64,000 bases of DNA from Bradyrhizobium sp. NFR13 (GCF_900114605.1 NZ_FOTP01000001.1:124001-188000); one strand, 5' to 3'. Positions 35,450-45,092 are shown, numbered from the stretch's first letter. Notes: generated by a model not told the origin, from the letters alone. Numbers and translations: made by a program.

Positions 35450-37543
35450 TCATCTGGCTCCCGGCTGGGGGTGAAAAAAGTCGAAAATCTTGCGGGCGCT
35501 CTCGGCGGAGATGCCGGGAACCTTGCCAAGGTCGCCCACCGAGGCCCGCTCGATCTCCTTCAGCGTTCCGAAATGGTGCAGGAGTGCGCGCTTGCGAGTC
35601 GGGCCGATCCCCGGAATTTCCTGCAATCCGGCCTCGCGGATGTCCTTCTTGCGCAGTGTACGGTGCGACCCGATGACGAACCGATGCGCCTCGTCGCGCA
35701 GCCGCTGGATGAAATACAGCACCGGATCCCGCGGCTCCAGCTTGATCGCATCGCGGCCCGGAATGAACATGGTCTCGCGGCCCGCGTCGCGATCCGGCCC
35801 CTTGGCCACCGCCATCAGGGTCACGTCGGTCAGTTTCAGCTCATCGAAGATCTCTTTCACCGCATTGAGCTGGCCGCGGCCGCCATCAATGATGATCAGA
35901 TCGGGCCAGAGCGGCACGTCATCGTCCTTCGGTTTGGCCGCTTCCCCTTCAACCGGCGGCGCCAGCAGCCGCTTGAAACGGCGCTGCAGCACCTCCTTCA
36001 TCATCGCGTAATCGTCGCCGGGCGTGAGCCCTTCCGACTTGATGTTGAACTTGCGGTACTGGTTCTTGATGAAGCCGTCCGGCCCCACCACGATCATGGC
36101 ACCGACCGCGTTGGTGCCCTGGATATGGCTGTTGTCATAGACTTCGATGCGCTTCGGCACGGTGGACATGCCCGCCATCCTCGACATGCCTTCCAGCAAA
36201 CGCGCCTGCGTCGCCGTGTCGGCGAGCTTGCGGCCGAGCGCCTCGCGGGCATTGGTCAGCGCGTGGATGACCAGCTCTTTCTTTTCGCCGCGCTGCGGTG
36301 TCAGCACCTCGACCTTGAAACCTGCCTTGACGCTGAGCGCGCTGGCCAGCAGCTCGCTTTCCTCGATAGCATGCGACAGCAGCACCATCTTCGGCGGCGG
36401 CTTGTCCTCGTAGAACTGCGCCAGGAACGAGCCGAGCACTTCCTCCGGCGTGTATGATTTCTCAGCCTTTGGGAAGTATGCGCGATTACCCCAGTTCTGG
36501 CCGGTGCGGAAGAAGAACACCTCGACACAGGAATAGCCGCCCTCCTGATGGATGGCGAACACGTCGGCCTCCTCCACCGTGCGCGGATTGATGCCCTGCT
36601 GTGACTGGATCGCAGACAAGGCCGCAAGACGGTCGCGATACAGTGCGGCGCGTTCGAAGGCGAGTTCCTCCGAGGCCTTCTCCATTTCGCCGGCCAATAG
36701 CTGCTTCACCGCGCGGCTGCGACCGGACAGGAAGTCCGTCGCCTCGCGCACCAGTTCGGTATAGCCGGGAAAGTCGACTTCCCCGGTGCAAGGACCGGAG
36801 CAGCGGCGGATTTGATACAGCAGACACGGACGCGTACGGCTCTCGAAAAAGGAATCCGTGCACGACCGCACCAGGAACGCGCGCTGCAGCGCCGTAATGG
36901 TGCGGTTGACCGCGCCCACCGACGCAAATGGACCGAAATAGCGGCCGGGTCGCGACTGCGCACCGCGATGCTTCAGAATTTGCGGCGCCCAGTGATCGCC
37001 TGAGATCAGAATATACGGAAAGGACTTGTCATCGCGGAGCTGCACGTTGAAGCGCGGACGCAGCTGCTTGATGAGATTGGCCTCGAGCAGCAGCGCCTCG
37101 GTCTCGGTCACCGTCGAAATGATTTCCACCACCACCGTCGCCGCGATCATGCGTGCGATGCGCATCACCTGTCCGGTCGGCCTTGCATAGGACGACAGCC
37201 GCTTCTTCACATTCTTGGCCTTGCCGACATACAGCACGTCGTTGGCCGCATTCAGCATCCGGTAGACGCCCGGCGAGGTCGGAGCATGGCGCACGGCATG
37301 TTCGATGGCCGCGCGGCCGATCGCGAGCGGGCCCTCGGCGACCACGTCGCCTGTATCGTCATCGCCAGTATCCGGGAGCGCGCCGTCTTCCTCGTCGTCA
37401 GCCGCCGCCGGTTCCGGTTCGAGATCGGGTGGCACCTGCAGGGGCGACTGGATGCCCAGTTCGGAACCATGACCGTTGGAGTCTGACTCTGCCGCGGGCT
37501 CGGGTGACGTCTCGTGCTGCGGCTCGGTGGGGTCTTGAATCAT
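35450..37543 (-). CDS. uvrC: UvrABC system protein C (excision endonuclease)
   Basis: Makes the dual incisions of nucleotide-excision repair after UvrB loading. In order: GIY-YIG nuclease ([20 protein letters not shown], about residues 89-110), a Cys-rich stretch [18 protein letters not shown] domain ([20 protein letters not shown]), RNase H-like nuclease with [15 protein letters not shown] and [11 protein letters not shown], and C-terminal helix-hairpin-helix motifs ([17 protein letters not shown]). At 697 residues it is longer than the usual 610 because of an acidic, Pro/Glu-rich N-terminal tail of about 80 residues. Start of the pgsA-moaD-moaE group. Confidence 0.96.
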   Translation of the reverse strand: MIQDPTEPQHETSPEPAAESDSNGHGSELGIQSPLQVPPDLEPEPAAADDEEDGALPDTGDDDTGDVVAEGPLAIGRAAIEHAVRHAPTSPGVYRMLNAANDVLYVGKAKNVKKRLSSYARPTGQVMRIARMIAATVVVEIISTVTETEALLLEANLIKQLRPRFNVQLRDDKSFPYILISGDHWAPQILKHRGAQSRPGRYFGPFASVGAVNRTITALQRAFLVRSCTDSFFESRTRPCLLYQIRRCSGPCTGEVDFPGYTELVREATDFLSGRSRAVKQLLAGEMEKASEELAFERAALYRDRLAALSAIQSQQGINPRTVEEADVFAIHQEGGYSCVEVFFFRTGQNWGNRAYFPKAEKSYTPEEVLGSFLAQFYEDKPPPKMVLLSHAIEESELLASALSVKAGFKVEVLTPQRGEKKELVIHALTNAREALGRKLADTATQARLLEGMSRMAGMSTVPKRIEVYDNSHIQGTNAVGAMIVVGPDGFIKNQYRKFNIKSEGLTPGDDYAMMKEVLQRRFKRLLAPPVEGEAAKPKDDDVPLWPDLIIIDGGRGQLNAVKEIFDELKLTDVTLMAVAKGPDRDAGRETMFIPGRDAIKLEPRDPVLYFIQRLRDEAHRFVIGSHRTLRKKDIREAGLQEIPGIGPTRKRALLHHFGTLKEIERASVGDLGKVPGISAESARKIFDFFHPQPGAR

Positions 37544-37860
37544 GAGCTCAATTTAGGCGCTGCGGCGGGCCATCGCCAGCATTCGAACGCCCCGAAATGC
37601 CCGCGCAACAACCGGTTTCCCGGTGTTTGCGGCAAGCCACAGGATTTCGGCTGTCCACCTGGGAAACTCGCTGATTGTCAAAAGTAAGACTCTTTTAACG
37701 TCAATACGGCGCCGCAGCAGCCCGTTAAGGACCGCTTAATCTAAAACTCTCGATAAATCGTCTCGATAAATGATGGAATTCCGTAACCCTAAGACTTCGT
37801 TCGGCAGATCCCGAGCGCGCTCCCGTGGGCCGGTGGTAACGCGTAGTTTGGAGAGTTGAG
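37544..37860. promoter_or_regulatory. Upstream region of the outer-membrane barrel gene
   Basis: These 317 bases between divergent uvrC and the porin-type gene hold no gene. A direct repeat TCTCGATAAAT occurs at 37748-37758 and 37761-37771 in an AT-richer stretch, a possible regulator site. GGAGAG 7 bases before the ATG at 37861 is the ribosome site. Promoter boxes could not be assigned with confidence. Confidence 0.45.
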
Positions 37861-38481
37861 ATGAGTAAGTTTGCGTTCGCGGCAGTCGCCCTCGTGGCTG
37901 CAGGTGCGACAACAGCACATGCGGCGGACATGCCTTACCGGTCTCGCGCACCCTATACGGTCGCACAGCCGCTCAACGCCTATAGCTGGGCCGGCCCGTA
38001 TCTCGGCGCCACCCTCGGCTACGAATGGGGCAGCGTCTCCAACACCGGCGCGAAGCCCTCGGGCATCGCCGGCGGTGTCACCGGCGGCTACAACTGGCAG
38101 AGCGGCAACATCGTGTTCGGTCTCGAAGGCGACCTGCAGGGCACTGGCGCGGATGACCGCTTCGCCAATTATAAGTTCTCGAATCCGTGGTTCGGCACCG
38201 CGCGCGGCCGCATCGGCTACGCCTTCAACAACGTACTGCTCTACGGCACCGCCGGTCTCGCCTTCGGCAGCCTGGAAGCGGAACTCAATGGCCTGCAGCA
38301 GTCGCAGACCTCGGTCGGCTGGACCGCGGGTGTCGGCGCCGAAGTCGGCATCTACCAGAACTGGACCGCCAAGATCGAATATCTCTATGTCGATCTGTCC
38401 AAGAACACCTACACGCTTACCGGCACCGACAGCGCGCTCAGCTTCGGCACCGTGCGCATCGGCGTGAACTATCACTTCTAA
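37861..38481 (+). CDS. Outer-membrane beta-barrel protein, Omp25/RopB type
   Basis: A 206-residue 8-stranded barrel protein with signal peptide MSKFAFAAVALVAAGATTAHA. Aromatic alternating strands follow (YSWAGPYLGATLGYEWG, GGVTGGYNWQSGNIVFGLEG, GRIGYAFNNVLLYGTAGLAF, KIEYLYVDLSK), and the protein ends RIGVNYHF with the C-terminal Phe that BamA recognises. Rhizobiales carry many such abundant surface proteins, often stress- or symbiosis-regulated. Single-gene transcript with a terminator downstream. Confidence 0.92.
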   Translation: MSKFAFAAVALVAAGATTAHAADMPYRSRAPYTVAQPLNAYSWAGPYLGATLGYEWGSVSNTGAKPSGIAGGVTGGYNWQSGNIVFGLEGDLQGTGADDRFANYKFSNPWFGTARGRIGYAFNNVLLYGTAGLAFGSLEAELNGLQQSQTSVGWTAGVGAEVGIYQNWTAKIEYLYVDLSKNTYTLTGTDSALSFGTVRIGVNYHF

Positions 38482-38518
38482 GCCCGGCTCCGGACGCTTC
38501 GCGTCCGGACCTCTGCTT

Positions 38519-38560
38519 CAAGTACTTCGACTCCAAATACTTCGACTCCAAGTACAAGAA
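38519..38560. repeat. 15-bp tandem repeat in the 3' region of the barrel gene
   Basis: The unit AA(G/A)TACTTCGACTCC occurs twice in tandem, followed by a partial third copy starting AAGTAC, between the stop codon (38481) and the terminator (38577). A unit of 15 bp keeps a reading frame, but no start is associated with it. Probably a slippage-derived array. Confidence 0.6.
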
Positions 38561-38576
38561 ACCGTCACCATCCACT

Positions 38577-38605
38577 CCCGGCCGCGCTGCGGCCGGGATT
38601 TTTTT
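38577..38605 (+). terminator. Rho-independent terminator of the barrel gene
   Basis: Stem CCCGGCCGC, loop GCT, arm GCGGCCGGG, then ATTTTTTT. A textbook terminator about 95 bases beyond the stop. Confidence 0.9.
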
Positions 38606-38633
38606 ATGGCCCACTCCCAAGCTGGATCCGCCG

Positions 38634-38849
38634 CTATCCTGTGATGACCAGATTGACCGCTTTGGGGCCCTTGCCCTTCTTGTCGGGCTCGACCTCGAAG
38701 GTGATCCGCTGTCCTTCGATCAGGTCCTTCAGTCCGGCGCGTTCGACTGCGGTGATATGCACAAACACGTCCCGGCCGCCATCGTCCGGCTTGATGAAGC
38801 CGTAGCCGCGCTCGCCATTGAAAAACTTGACCGTACCGCTCATGCCCAT
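38634..38849 (-). CDS. Cold-shock domain protein (CspA family)
   Basis: A 71-residue single CSD that binds single-stranded nucleic acid. RNP1 is RGYGFIKPDD and RNP2 is DVFVHI, with the typical opening GTVKFFNGE. It may be a cold-induced RNA chaperone or a constitutive paralog; the sequence does not decide. On the minus strand upstream is a long untranslated region (38850-39104), common for csp genes, with no clear thermosensor that I could fold by eye. Confidence 0.93.
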   Translation of the reverse strand: MGMSGTVKFFNGERGYGFIKPDDGGRDVFVHITAVERAGLKDLIEGQRITFEVEPDKKGKGPKAVNLVITG

Positions 38850-39104
38850 CGGGTCCCTCCCCGCAATGCTCCGTCGCGGCGCATGCGCGCCGCGACCGAC
38901 CGGACATTCACTCCACGGAAGCTTGGCCTTGTTTCAATGATCGATTTGGGCCACGTCACTCCGCCGCAACCATTCGCGGAAGCGGAACGTAAAGCCAGTC
39001 ACAATGACCGTAGCTTAATACGGTTCCGCCGCGATTGACTACCGTTTTTGGCAGCACCGTTTGGTAGTTGGAGTTTGCGTAGTTCGACCTGCTACCTACA
39101 AGCG

Positions 39105-39965
39105 TCAGGGCTTGGCCGTCTCGAGCCGGAAGCGTCCGGCGCCGCCAAGGCCGAGCGGTTTCTCCAGCTGCGGCAGAATTTCCTTGAGTTCGGCAGAAAG
39201 CTTCCACGGCGGATTGACGACCAGAAGTCCGGTCGAGGTCAGCGGACCATCCGCCGTTTGCGGTGCAACGCTGAATTCGACGCGCAGGCATTTACCGGGT
39301 GTCGCGGATGCAGCAGCCGTCGCGGCGACGTGCTGCGCCAGCTCATCGGTGGCGCGGCGGCTCTTGGCGGGATACCACAGCATGTAAATGCCGGTCGCCC
39401 ATTTGGCATAGACCTGCTCGAACACTGCAGCCATCCGCGCGAATTCGTTCTTGTCTTCATAGGGCGGATCGATCAGCACCACGCCGCGTCGTTCCTTCGG
39501 CGGCACATAGGCCGGCAGACCTATCCAGCCATCGATATCGACCACGCGGGCCTGCTCGTCCCTGCGCAGCGCCGAGATCAGCTTCTTCCGCGCCGTGGGC
39601 TCGACCTCGCAGCACACCATGCTGTCCTGCGGCCGCATCAAGGCGCGCGCGATCAGCGGCGAGCCGGGATAGGCCTTGAGTTCGCGCGGCGCATTGAATG
39701 ACCGGACGATGTCGAGATAGGGCGCGACCAACGGAGCACTGGCTTCGCTGAACCGCGCCTGCAGGGCGCGCGCGATGCCGGTGGTCCATTCGCCGGAGCG
39801 CGTGGCTTCATCGCCGGTCAGGTCATAGAGCCCGGCGCCGGCATGACTGTCGATGACGCGGAACGGCGCCGGCTTCTCCTGCAGATGCGTCAGGATGCGG
39901 ACCAGCACGATATGCTTGATGACATCGGCAAAGTTGCCGGCGTGAAAGGCGTGTCGATAATTCAT
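39105..39965 (-). CDS. rlmJ: 23S rRNA (adenine2030-N6)-methyltransferase
   Basis: A 286-residue RlmJ-family enzyme. The family-specific N-terminus MNYRHAFHAGNFADVIKH, the HAGAGLYDL segment near the SAM site and the catalytic LIDPPYEDKNEF motif are all present. It methylates a base of 23S rRNA in unstructured RNA before ribosome assembly. Length matches Escherichia coli RlmJ (280). It is followed on the opposite side by the RNase T2 gene, 32 bases upstream on the same strand. Confidence 0.93.
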   Translation of the reverse strand: MNYRHAFHAGNFADVIKHIVLVRILTHLQEKPAPFRVIDSHAGAGLYDLTGDEATRSGEWTTGIARALQARFSEASAPLVAPYLDIVRSFNAPRELKAYPGSPLIARALMRPQDSMVCCEVEPTARKKLISALRRDEQARVVDIDGWIGLPAYVPPKERRGVVLIDPPYEDKNEFARMAAVFEQVYAKWATGIYMLWYPAKSRRATDELAQHVAATAAASATPGKCLRVEFSVAPQTADGPLTSTGLLVVNPPWKLSAELKEILPQLEKPLGLGGAGRFRLETAKP

Positions 39966-39997
39966 GCGCCAGCAGTACGCTAGGAATGCCGGTTGAG

Positions 39998-40711
39998 CTA
40001 GCCGCCTCGCATCGGCGGCATCACCACCTGGTCGCGGCGGCAGGCGCGGCGATCGATCTCCTCGCAGGCGCGGAACTGGAGATCCTTGCTCATGCAGAGC
40101 CGGACCTCGGTCAGGCGGTTACGATCGCAGGTCACGGCGATGGCCGAATTGCTGAGGCCCGGATTGACCTTGATGAAGGCTTCCTCGATTGCGTCTGGCG
40201 CAATCGTCTTGGCTTGCTGCAGATCGAGAAATTCGTCGGGAATTTTGACGCTGGCGCGCGCCTTGCGGATGGCCTCAAAATAGCCGCGCTGGCCGAGGCC
40301 GGAGCAGGTGCCGTGCTTGTCCCATTCATTGAAGATCAGGCCGGGCGCCGGCATCAGATCCAGCATGGACGTCATGATACTGCGCGCCAACCGGGGCGCT
40401 GGACGCTCGCAATAGTTCGGGAAGCCGCGGTCGTATTGCGGCCACAGGCCGTGCACCACGAAAGAATAAGGCCGGCCGCCGCATTGCATCTGGGCCGAGC
40501 GGTTGTTGCCGCCGCGCTCCTGCGCCGCCTCGCAGAAACTCGGCGACCATGACAGCGACAATACGTAGAAGTCGAACTCGCCCGGCGCATTCTGACGGCG
40601 GTCCTGTGCCGAGGCCGGATAAGCAGTCAGCGCCGCGAGCGCGAGGACCCCAAGCGAAATGACAAGTCGAAATGCCTGAACCATGACGCGCCCCACCCCT
40701 GAGAAGGGCAA
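39998..40711 (-). CDS. Ribonuclease T2-family protein, exported
   Basis: A 237-residue enzyme with a signal peptide. The two catalytic blocks of RNase T2 are intact: FVVHGLWPQY (CAS I) and NEWDKHGTCSG (CAS II), each with the catalytic His. Several Cys residues would form disulfides in the periplasm. The family cleaves single-stranded RNA through 2',3'-cyclic phosphates and probably scavenges RNA. The start may be the ATG at 40684, which begins MVQAFRLVISLGVLAL, rather than that at 40711. Confidence 0.92.
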   Translation of the reverse strand: MPFSGVGRVMVQAFRLVISLGVLALAALTAYPASAQDRRQNAPGEFDFYVLSLSWSPSFCEAAQERGGNNRSAQMQCGGRPYSFVVHGLWPQYDRGFPNYCERPAPRLARSIMTSMLDLMPAPGLIFNEWDKHGTCSGLGQRGYFEAIRKARASVKIPDEFLDLQQAKTIAPDAIEEAFIKVNPGLSNSAIAVTCDRNRLTEVRLCMSKDLQFRACEEIDRRACRRDQVVMPPMRGG

Positions 40712-40770
40712 GCCTAGTCAGGCATCAAGAACAATTCAAGAACAAAATGGATTGGATTGGCAAGCGAAGC

Positions 40771-41241
40771 TTAGTGCTTCGCCGCCCGGCAGCGCGGGTT
40801 GTAGGCCCAGTTGCGGTCGAGACCGACGACGCACCATTCGACGCTCTGGCCGTAACCGGCAAAGCCGCCATCCTCGATGATCGAGTAATGGACTTGACGC
40901 GTCTTGCCGTCGGTCAGCATGGCATCGGCGGTGCAATAGCGGCGCGGAATGTTGTCAGAGGTCCAGGGGCGGAAGGCCGTCTCGTGGACGCGGCTGAAGC
41001 CGGTGATCTGCAGCGCCGAATTCCAGAAGGTGCTTTCCTTGTCCTGGAACTGCGACGAAATCGTCGAGAGACCAGCTTCGCAATCCGCCAGACGGCCCTC
41101 GTAGTTCGGCCCGGACAGCCAGAAGTTCAGCTCAAGCGGGTTCGCGGCCTGTGCGCCCGGAGCCAGGGTCATAAGCCCGAGAACGGCGCCGGTAACGGCA
41201 GCCAGGACGGCTTTCTTCCAGGATGAAATGAGGTCGCGCAT
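40771..41241 (-). CDS. Exported protein of unknown function
   Basis: From the ATG at 41241 the product is 156 residues with a signal peptide (MRDLISSWKKAVLAAVTGAV, cleavage near GAQAA). The mature part starts NPLELNFWLSGPNYEGRLADC and is rich in Trp and Tyr, with four cysteines that could pair in the periplasm. Similar proteins are annotated as hypothetical in Bradyrhizobium-type genomes as far as I recall. It lies between the RNase T2 gene and a divergent small exported protein. Confidence 0.65.
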   Translation of the reverse strand: MRDLISSWKKAVLAAVTGAVLGLMTLAPGAQAANPLELNFWLSGPNYEGRLADCEAGLSTISSQFQDKESTFWNSALQITGFSRVHETAFRPWTSDNIPRRYCTADAMLTDGKTRQVHYSIIEDGGFAGYGQSVEWCVVGLDRNWAYNPRCRAAKH

Positions 41242-41408
41242 GGGGAATCCGCCGTCTGATGATTGTTCCCGGAACGTGCCGCGAAGCCCGTGCAGGGTCA
41301 AGTGCACCGCGGCCACACCCAGCGCACAACTCCGTCAGAACCTGGACGGCGTTCTTTTCAGCGTCGCCGATGCCCATTAAGGTGGCCACAACGACGATGG
41401 AGACGGTG

Positions 41409-41702
41409 ATGCGAATGATTCGGTTGGCGATTTTGGCTGCAGGTCTGAGCGGTGCGATCATGAGCAGCGCGGCCAAAGCCGACTGGGTGCCGCCATTCAA
41501 GGGCAACGACACCGGCGGCATCATCTCCACATCCCTGATCAGCCAGACCGATATTCGCGCCCTGGCGATCGACCATTGTGCACGTTACGGCAAGGTCGTG
41601 AAATTCCTGAGCGCGCCGCAGGAATATGGCGCCTACGTCTCGTTCGCCTGCCGCTGGGTGCCCTATGGCGCCTCTGATCGGCCGCTCCGCGTTCGCTACT
41701 GA
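41409..41702 (+). CDS. Small exported protein, 97 residues
   Basis: Starts MRMIRLAILAAGLSGAIMSS with a clear signal peptide; the mature region ADWVPPFKGNDTGGIIS contains two cysteines and reads as a small secreted domain. GGAG 6 bases before the ATG at 41409 decides the start. Its stop codon lies inside the first copy of a 20-bp tandem duplication. No domain is recognised. Confidence 0.6.
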   Translation: MRMIRLAILAAGLSGAIMSSAAKADWVPPFKGNDTGGIISTSLISQTDIRALAIDHCARYGKVVKFLSAPQEYGAYVSFACRWVPYGASDRPLRVRY

Positions 41703-41729
41703 ACCTTTTGGTTCGCTACTGAACCTTTT
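41691..41729. repeat. 20-bp tandem duplication across a stop codon
   Basis: The sequence GTTCGCTACTGAACCTTTT occurs at 41691-41709 and again at 41711-41729. The stop TGA (41700-41702) of the small exported gene is in the first copy. Being 20 bp, the duplication does not keep the reading frame. It lies 41 bases before the frameshifted DUF3617 gene. Confidence 0.85.
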
Positions 41730-41769
41730 CACGCGACGCAGCGTCCCATCGGCTTGGGGAGAACCAAGC

Positions 41770-42313
41770 ATGATGCGACGCTGTGTTTCACTGTTGAATA
41801 TTTCCGTTTTGAGCGCGACCGCGATGTTGTGGGCAATGCCCGCCATCGCCGATCCGATCGAGTTACCGGCACGCAAGGCCGGGCTCTGGGAAATGAAGAT
41901 GCAGAGCAGCGCCGGGATGCCCGGCATGACGATGCAGCACTGCACTGACGAAGCCACCGACAAGTCCATGAACACCACCTTCTCGCCGATGGCGAAGGAC
42001 ATGTTCGAAGAACGAGATGAAGAAGACCGCGACGGGCTATGTCACGGATTCGGTCTGCACGATCGGCGGCACCACGAGCACGTCGCATGCCGAGATCACC
42101 GGCGATTTCAACTCCGCCTATACGATGAAGATCACGTCGCAGAGCTCGGGCGGCGCCAAGGCCAATGCGGGCGACAGCACCACGCAGCTGGAGGCCAAAT
42201 GGCTCGGCGCCTGCAAGCCGGACCAGAAGCCCGGCGACATCATGATGCCCGGCGGCATAAAGATGAATATCAAGGACATGGAGAAGATGAAGGGCATGCA
42301 CCGGCCGCAATAG
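41770..42313 (+). pseudogene. DUF3617 exported protein gene with a frameshift
   Basis: The first frame (from 41770, strong GGGGAGA ribosome site) gives a signal peptide and ADPIELPARKAGLWEMKMQS, then QHCTDEATDKSM and MAKDMF, typical of DUF3617. At about 42004-42008 the coding sense moves to another frame, which continues KNEMKKTATGYVTDSVCTIG to the stop at 42313. Inserting two bases (ATGTTCG read as ATGTGTTCG) would join the halves and restore the Cys-Ser that usually precedes this Lys-rich segment in the family, as I recall it. Either a real 2-base deletion or a sequencing error. DUF3617 proteins are periplasmic and of unknown function. Confidence 0.85.
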
Positions 42314-42431
42314 AGCCGCGCGCCCGCCGACTCGATGTTTCCCGCCGCTGCGTTCCCCGCTATTATAGATGATGGTAATCATCCCAACGGCGCGTTACGA
42401 CGCCGGCGACAGGAAACATCAGGAACCCGCA

Positions 42432-43223
42432 ATGACCGAATTTACCGCACTGATGGCCGGAATGGCCAAGTCCGGCGACGACTGGACCGTCCATGTCAGC
42501 GACGACTGGCTGCAGGGCCGCACTGTCTATGGCGGACTGGCCTCTGCGCTGTGTATGCAGGCCGCATTGAATGAATTCGGCGATGTGCCACCGCTGCGCG
42601 CGGCGCAGATCGCCTTCATCGGCCCGGCGTCGGGGCAGTTGCAGTTGAAGGCAAGCATGCTGCGCAAGGGCAAGTCGACACTGTTCGCGACTGTCGATCT
42701 GATCGGCGAAGCGGGTCTCGCCACGCGCGCCATGTTCTGCTTCGGCGCGGCGCGGGAATCCGCCTTCAGGCATGTAGCGATCGGGACGCCGGAACTGAAA
42801 GATCCCGAGACCTGCCCGAATTTCTTCCGCAATGCCCCGGCGACGTTGAGCTTCGTGCAGCATATCGATGGTCGCTACGTCGGCGGCTCGCCGCCGTTCA
42901 GCGGCAGCGACGATCCGCAGATGACGCTGTGGCTGCGGCACCGCGAGCCGGCGATCAAACCTTCGCTGGTAGCCCTGCTTGCTCTGGCCGATGCACCGCC
43001 GCCGGCAGCCTCGGCGCGCTCGAAGACGCCCTCGCCGATCTCGACCATGACATGGTCGATCGACATGCTGACCGACAAGATCACGACCGATGATGGCTGG
43101 TGGCTGATCCACAACGTCGCCGAGCAGATCGCCGACGGTTATTCGAGCCAGGCGATGACGCTGTGGAATCGAAACGGCCAGCCAATCATGGCCAGCCGTC
43201 AGAATGTTGCGGTGTTCGGGTAG
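42432..43223 (+). CDS. Acyl-CoA thioesterase, TesB-like double hot-dog
   Basis: A 263-residue protein of the TesB-like/HotDog thioesterase type: the N-terminal hot-dog has DWLQGRTVYGGLASALCMQA and ARAAQIAFIGPASGQLQL-type text, and the C-terminal half has MTWSIDMLTDKITTDDGWWL and EQIADGYSSQAMTLWNRNG, where the catalytic Asp and Gln/Thr residues are expected. It hydrolyses acyl-CoA; the chain length cannot be told. The ATG at 42432 fits the family start better than that at 42369. Confidence 0.88.
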   Translation: MTEFTALMAGMAKSGDDWTVHVSDDWLQGRTVYGGLASALCMQAALNEFGDVPPLRAAQIAFIGPASGQLQLKASMLRKGKSTLFATVDLIGEAGLATRAMFCFGAARESAFRHVAIGTPELKDPETCPNFFRNAPATLSFVQHIDGRYVGGSPPFSGSDDPQMTLWLRHREPAIKPSLVALLALADAPPPAASARSKTPSPISTMTWSIDMLTDKITTDDGWWLIHNVAEQIADGYSSQAMTLWNRNGQPIMASRQNVAVFG

Positions 43224-43226
43224 AAC

Positions 43227-43430
43227 TTACTTCTTCGCGGCGGCTGCGCGCTCGACGAAGGTCTGGCCACCCTTCATCTTGTTGTTGAGCGGCGCTTCGT
43301 TGATCTGGATGACGACCGCATCGGCGGTGACGCCGAGGTTCTTCACCAGCGCCTGGGTGATGTCGAGCATCATGCCCTTCTTCTGCTCGTCAGTGCGGCC
43401 GGCCGCCAGGTTGATCGTGATCTCAGGCAT
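43227..43430 (-). CDS. 4-oxalocrotonate tautomerase family protein
   Basis: A 67-residue protein starting MPEITINLAAGRTDEQKKG. The proline at position 2 becomes the N-terminal catalytic Pro1 after Met removal, which decides the start at 43430. GVTADAVVIQINEAPLNNKM fits the family core. Such enzymes are small hexamers that tautomerise unsaturated keto acids; the substrate here is unknown. It is convergent with the thioesterase gene, with 3 bases between the ends. Confidence 0.9.
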   Translation of the reverse strand: MPEITINLAAGRTDEQKKGMMLDITQALVKNLGVTADAVVIQINEAPLNNKMKGGQTFVERAAAAKK

Positions 43431-43469
43431 TGATGTCTCCCATTGCTCTGCCAATTTTTGGCGCGTGGA

Positions 43470-44948
43470 TTAATTCCACTTCACGCCGTGCTTGTCGAGA
43501 ATCTTGCGGACTGTGCTGACGAGATCTGTTTCCGCGATCTCGATCTGCGCCTCGGCCTGCTTCCTGAGATATTCCTCGCGGTCCTTGATCTCGGTGAGAC
43601 CGGCACCGGCAATCAGGTCCTTGATCAAGAGCTTGCCGCTGGCCTTCTCGTCCGATCCCTGAATGATGGCACAGGGTGAATTGCGCTTGTCGGCATATTT
43701 CATCTGCTGGCCAAGCGCATGCTTGGGATTGCCCAGATAAAGCTCGGCGCGGATGCCGGCCTGACGGAGCTGCGCAACCATCGCCTGATAGCCGGAGATC
43801 TCGCCGCCGAACACGGTGACGACGACCGGACCGAAGTCGGGCTTGGTATCGATCTTGCCCAGCAGCGTCAGCGCCGCCTGCAGGCGCGACACGCCGATGG
43901 AGAAACCGGTTGCGGGCACCGGCTCGCCGCGGAAACGCGAGACGAGGCCATCGTAACGACCACCGCCGCCGACCGAACCGAAACGCACGGGGCGCCCCTT
44001 CTCGTCCTTGGTCTCGAGCGTAAGCTCAACTTCATAGACCGGGCCAGTGTAGTATTCGAGGCCGCGGACGACGGAGGGATCGATCTTGATACGATCTTCG
44101 CCGTAACCGCTTGCACGAACGAGGCTCTCAATATCCTTGAGCTCCGTCACGCCGACAAAATGCGTTTCGTTGAACGTGTACTCGCCCGGCTTCAGCGACA
44201 GAAGGACCGTATCGATCTGACTGTCCGCTAGCCCGGCGCCTTTGGTGAAGTCGCCCTTGCCTTCCTCGCCGCCATCCCAGCGGCCGGGGCCGAGCAGCTT
44301 CTTGATCTCGCTTTCCGGAAACTTGTCCATCTTGTCGATGGCGCGCAGCACCGTGAGGCGACGGCCGGCCTGATCATCGCCGCCGAGCCCTATGCTCTCC
44401 ATCACACCGTCGAGCACCTTGCGATTGTTGACGCGCACCATATAGGAGCCGCGCGGAATGCCCAGCTTCTCCATCGTGTCCGCCGCCATCATGCACATTT
44501 CGGCATCCGCTGCGGGCGAGCCCGAGCCCACCGTGTCGGCGTCGAACTGCATGAACTGGCGGAAGCGGCCGGGGCCCGGCTTCTCGTTGCGATAGACATA
44601 GCCGGCGCGATAGCTGCGATACGGCTTCGGCAGCGCGTCCCAATGCTCGGCCACATAGCGCGCGAGCGGCGCGGTCAGGTCGTAGCGCAGCGAGATCCAC
44701 TGCTCGTCGTCGTCCTGGAACGAGAACACGCCTTCATTGGGCCGGTCCTGATCCGGCAGGAATTTGCCGAGCGCGTCGGTGAATTCCATGGTCGGGGTCT
44801 CGACCGGCTCGAAGCCGTAGCGCTCATAGACCTCGCGGATGGTGTCGGTCATGCGCCGGGTCGCGGCGATATCGGCCGGTCCGCGGTCGCCAAGGCCGCG
44901 CGGCAGGCGCGCGCGCAATTTCTGGGGTTTTTTGGGTTTGTCAGCCAT
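43470..44948 (-). CDS. hisS: Histidyl-tRNA synthetase
   Basis: A class II aminoacyl-tRNA synthetase of about 492 residues. Motif 2 and the histidine-binding region are seen in [20 protein letters not shown] and [11 protein letters not shown]. Histidine motifs [16 protein letters not shown] and [13 protein letters not shown] follow. The C-terminal anticodon-binding domain covers about the last 100 residues. The ATG at 44948 ([18 protein letters not shown]) is favoured over 44984. Single gene. Confidence 0.95.
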   Translation of the reverse strand: MADKPKKPQKLRARLPRGLGDRGPADIAATRRMTDTIREVYERYGFEPVETPTMEFTDALGKFLPDQDRPNEGVFSFQDDDEQWISLRYDLTAPLARYVAEHWDALPKPYRSYRAGYVYRNEKPGPGRFRQFMQFDADTVGSGSPAADAEMCMMAADTMEKLGIPRGSYMVRVNNRKVLDGVMESIGLGGDDQAGRRLTVLRAIDKMDKFPESEIKKLLGPGRWDGGEEGKGDFTKGAGLADSQIDTVLLSLKPGEYTFNETHFVGVTELKDIESLVRASGYGEDRIKIDPSVVRGLEYYTGPVYEVELTLETKDEKGRPVRFGSVGGGGRYDGLVSRFRGEPVPATGFSIGVSRLQAALTLLGKIDTKPDFGPVVVTVFGGEISGYQAMVAQLRQAGIRAELYLGNPKHALGQQMKYADKRNSPCAIIQGSDEKASGKLLIKDLIAGAGLTEIKDREEYLRKQAEAQIEIAETDLVSTVRKILDKHGVKWN

Positions 44949-45092
44949 GAGCGGGGTCGTACCAGCGCAGGCAGGAACCGGCAAGCGTTCGGGCCCGCTA
45001 TGACGCAGGATCGGCCATGCGCGAGACCATCAAATCCGCCGCGGCGGAACCTTCATCAGCCCTTCCCGTTCCTCTTGATATGGCGGTCGCCG

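Noticed and set aside
38519-38560. CRISPR-like short repeats
   Set aside because: Direct tandem units without spacers; no cas genes in the window.
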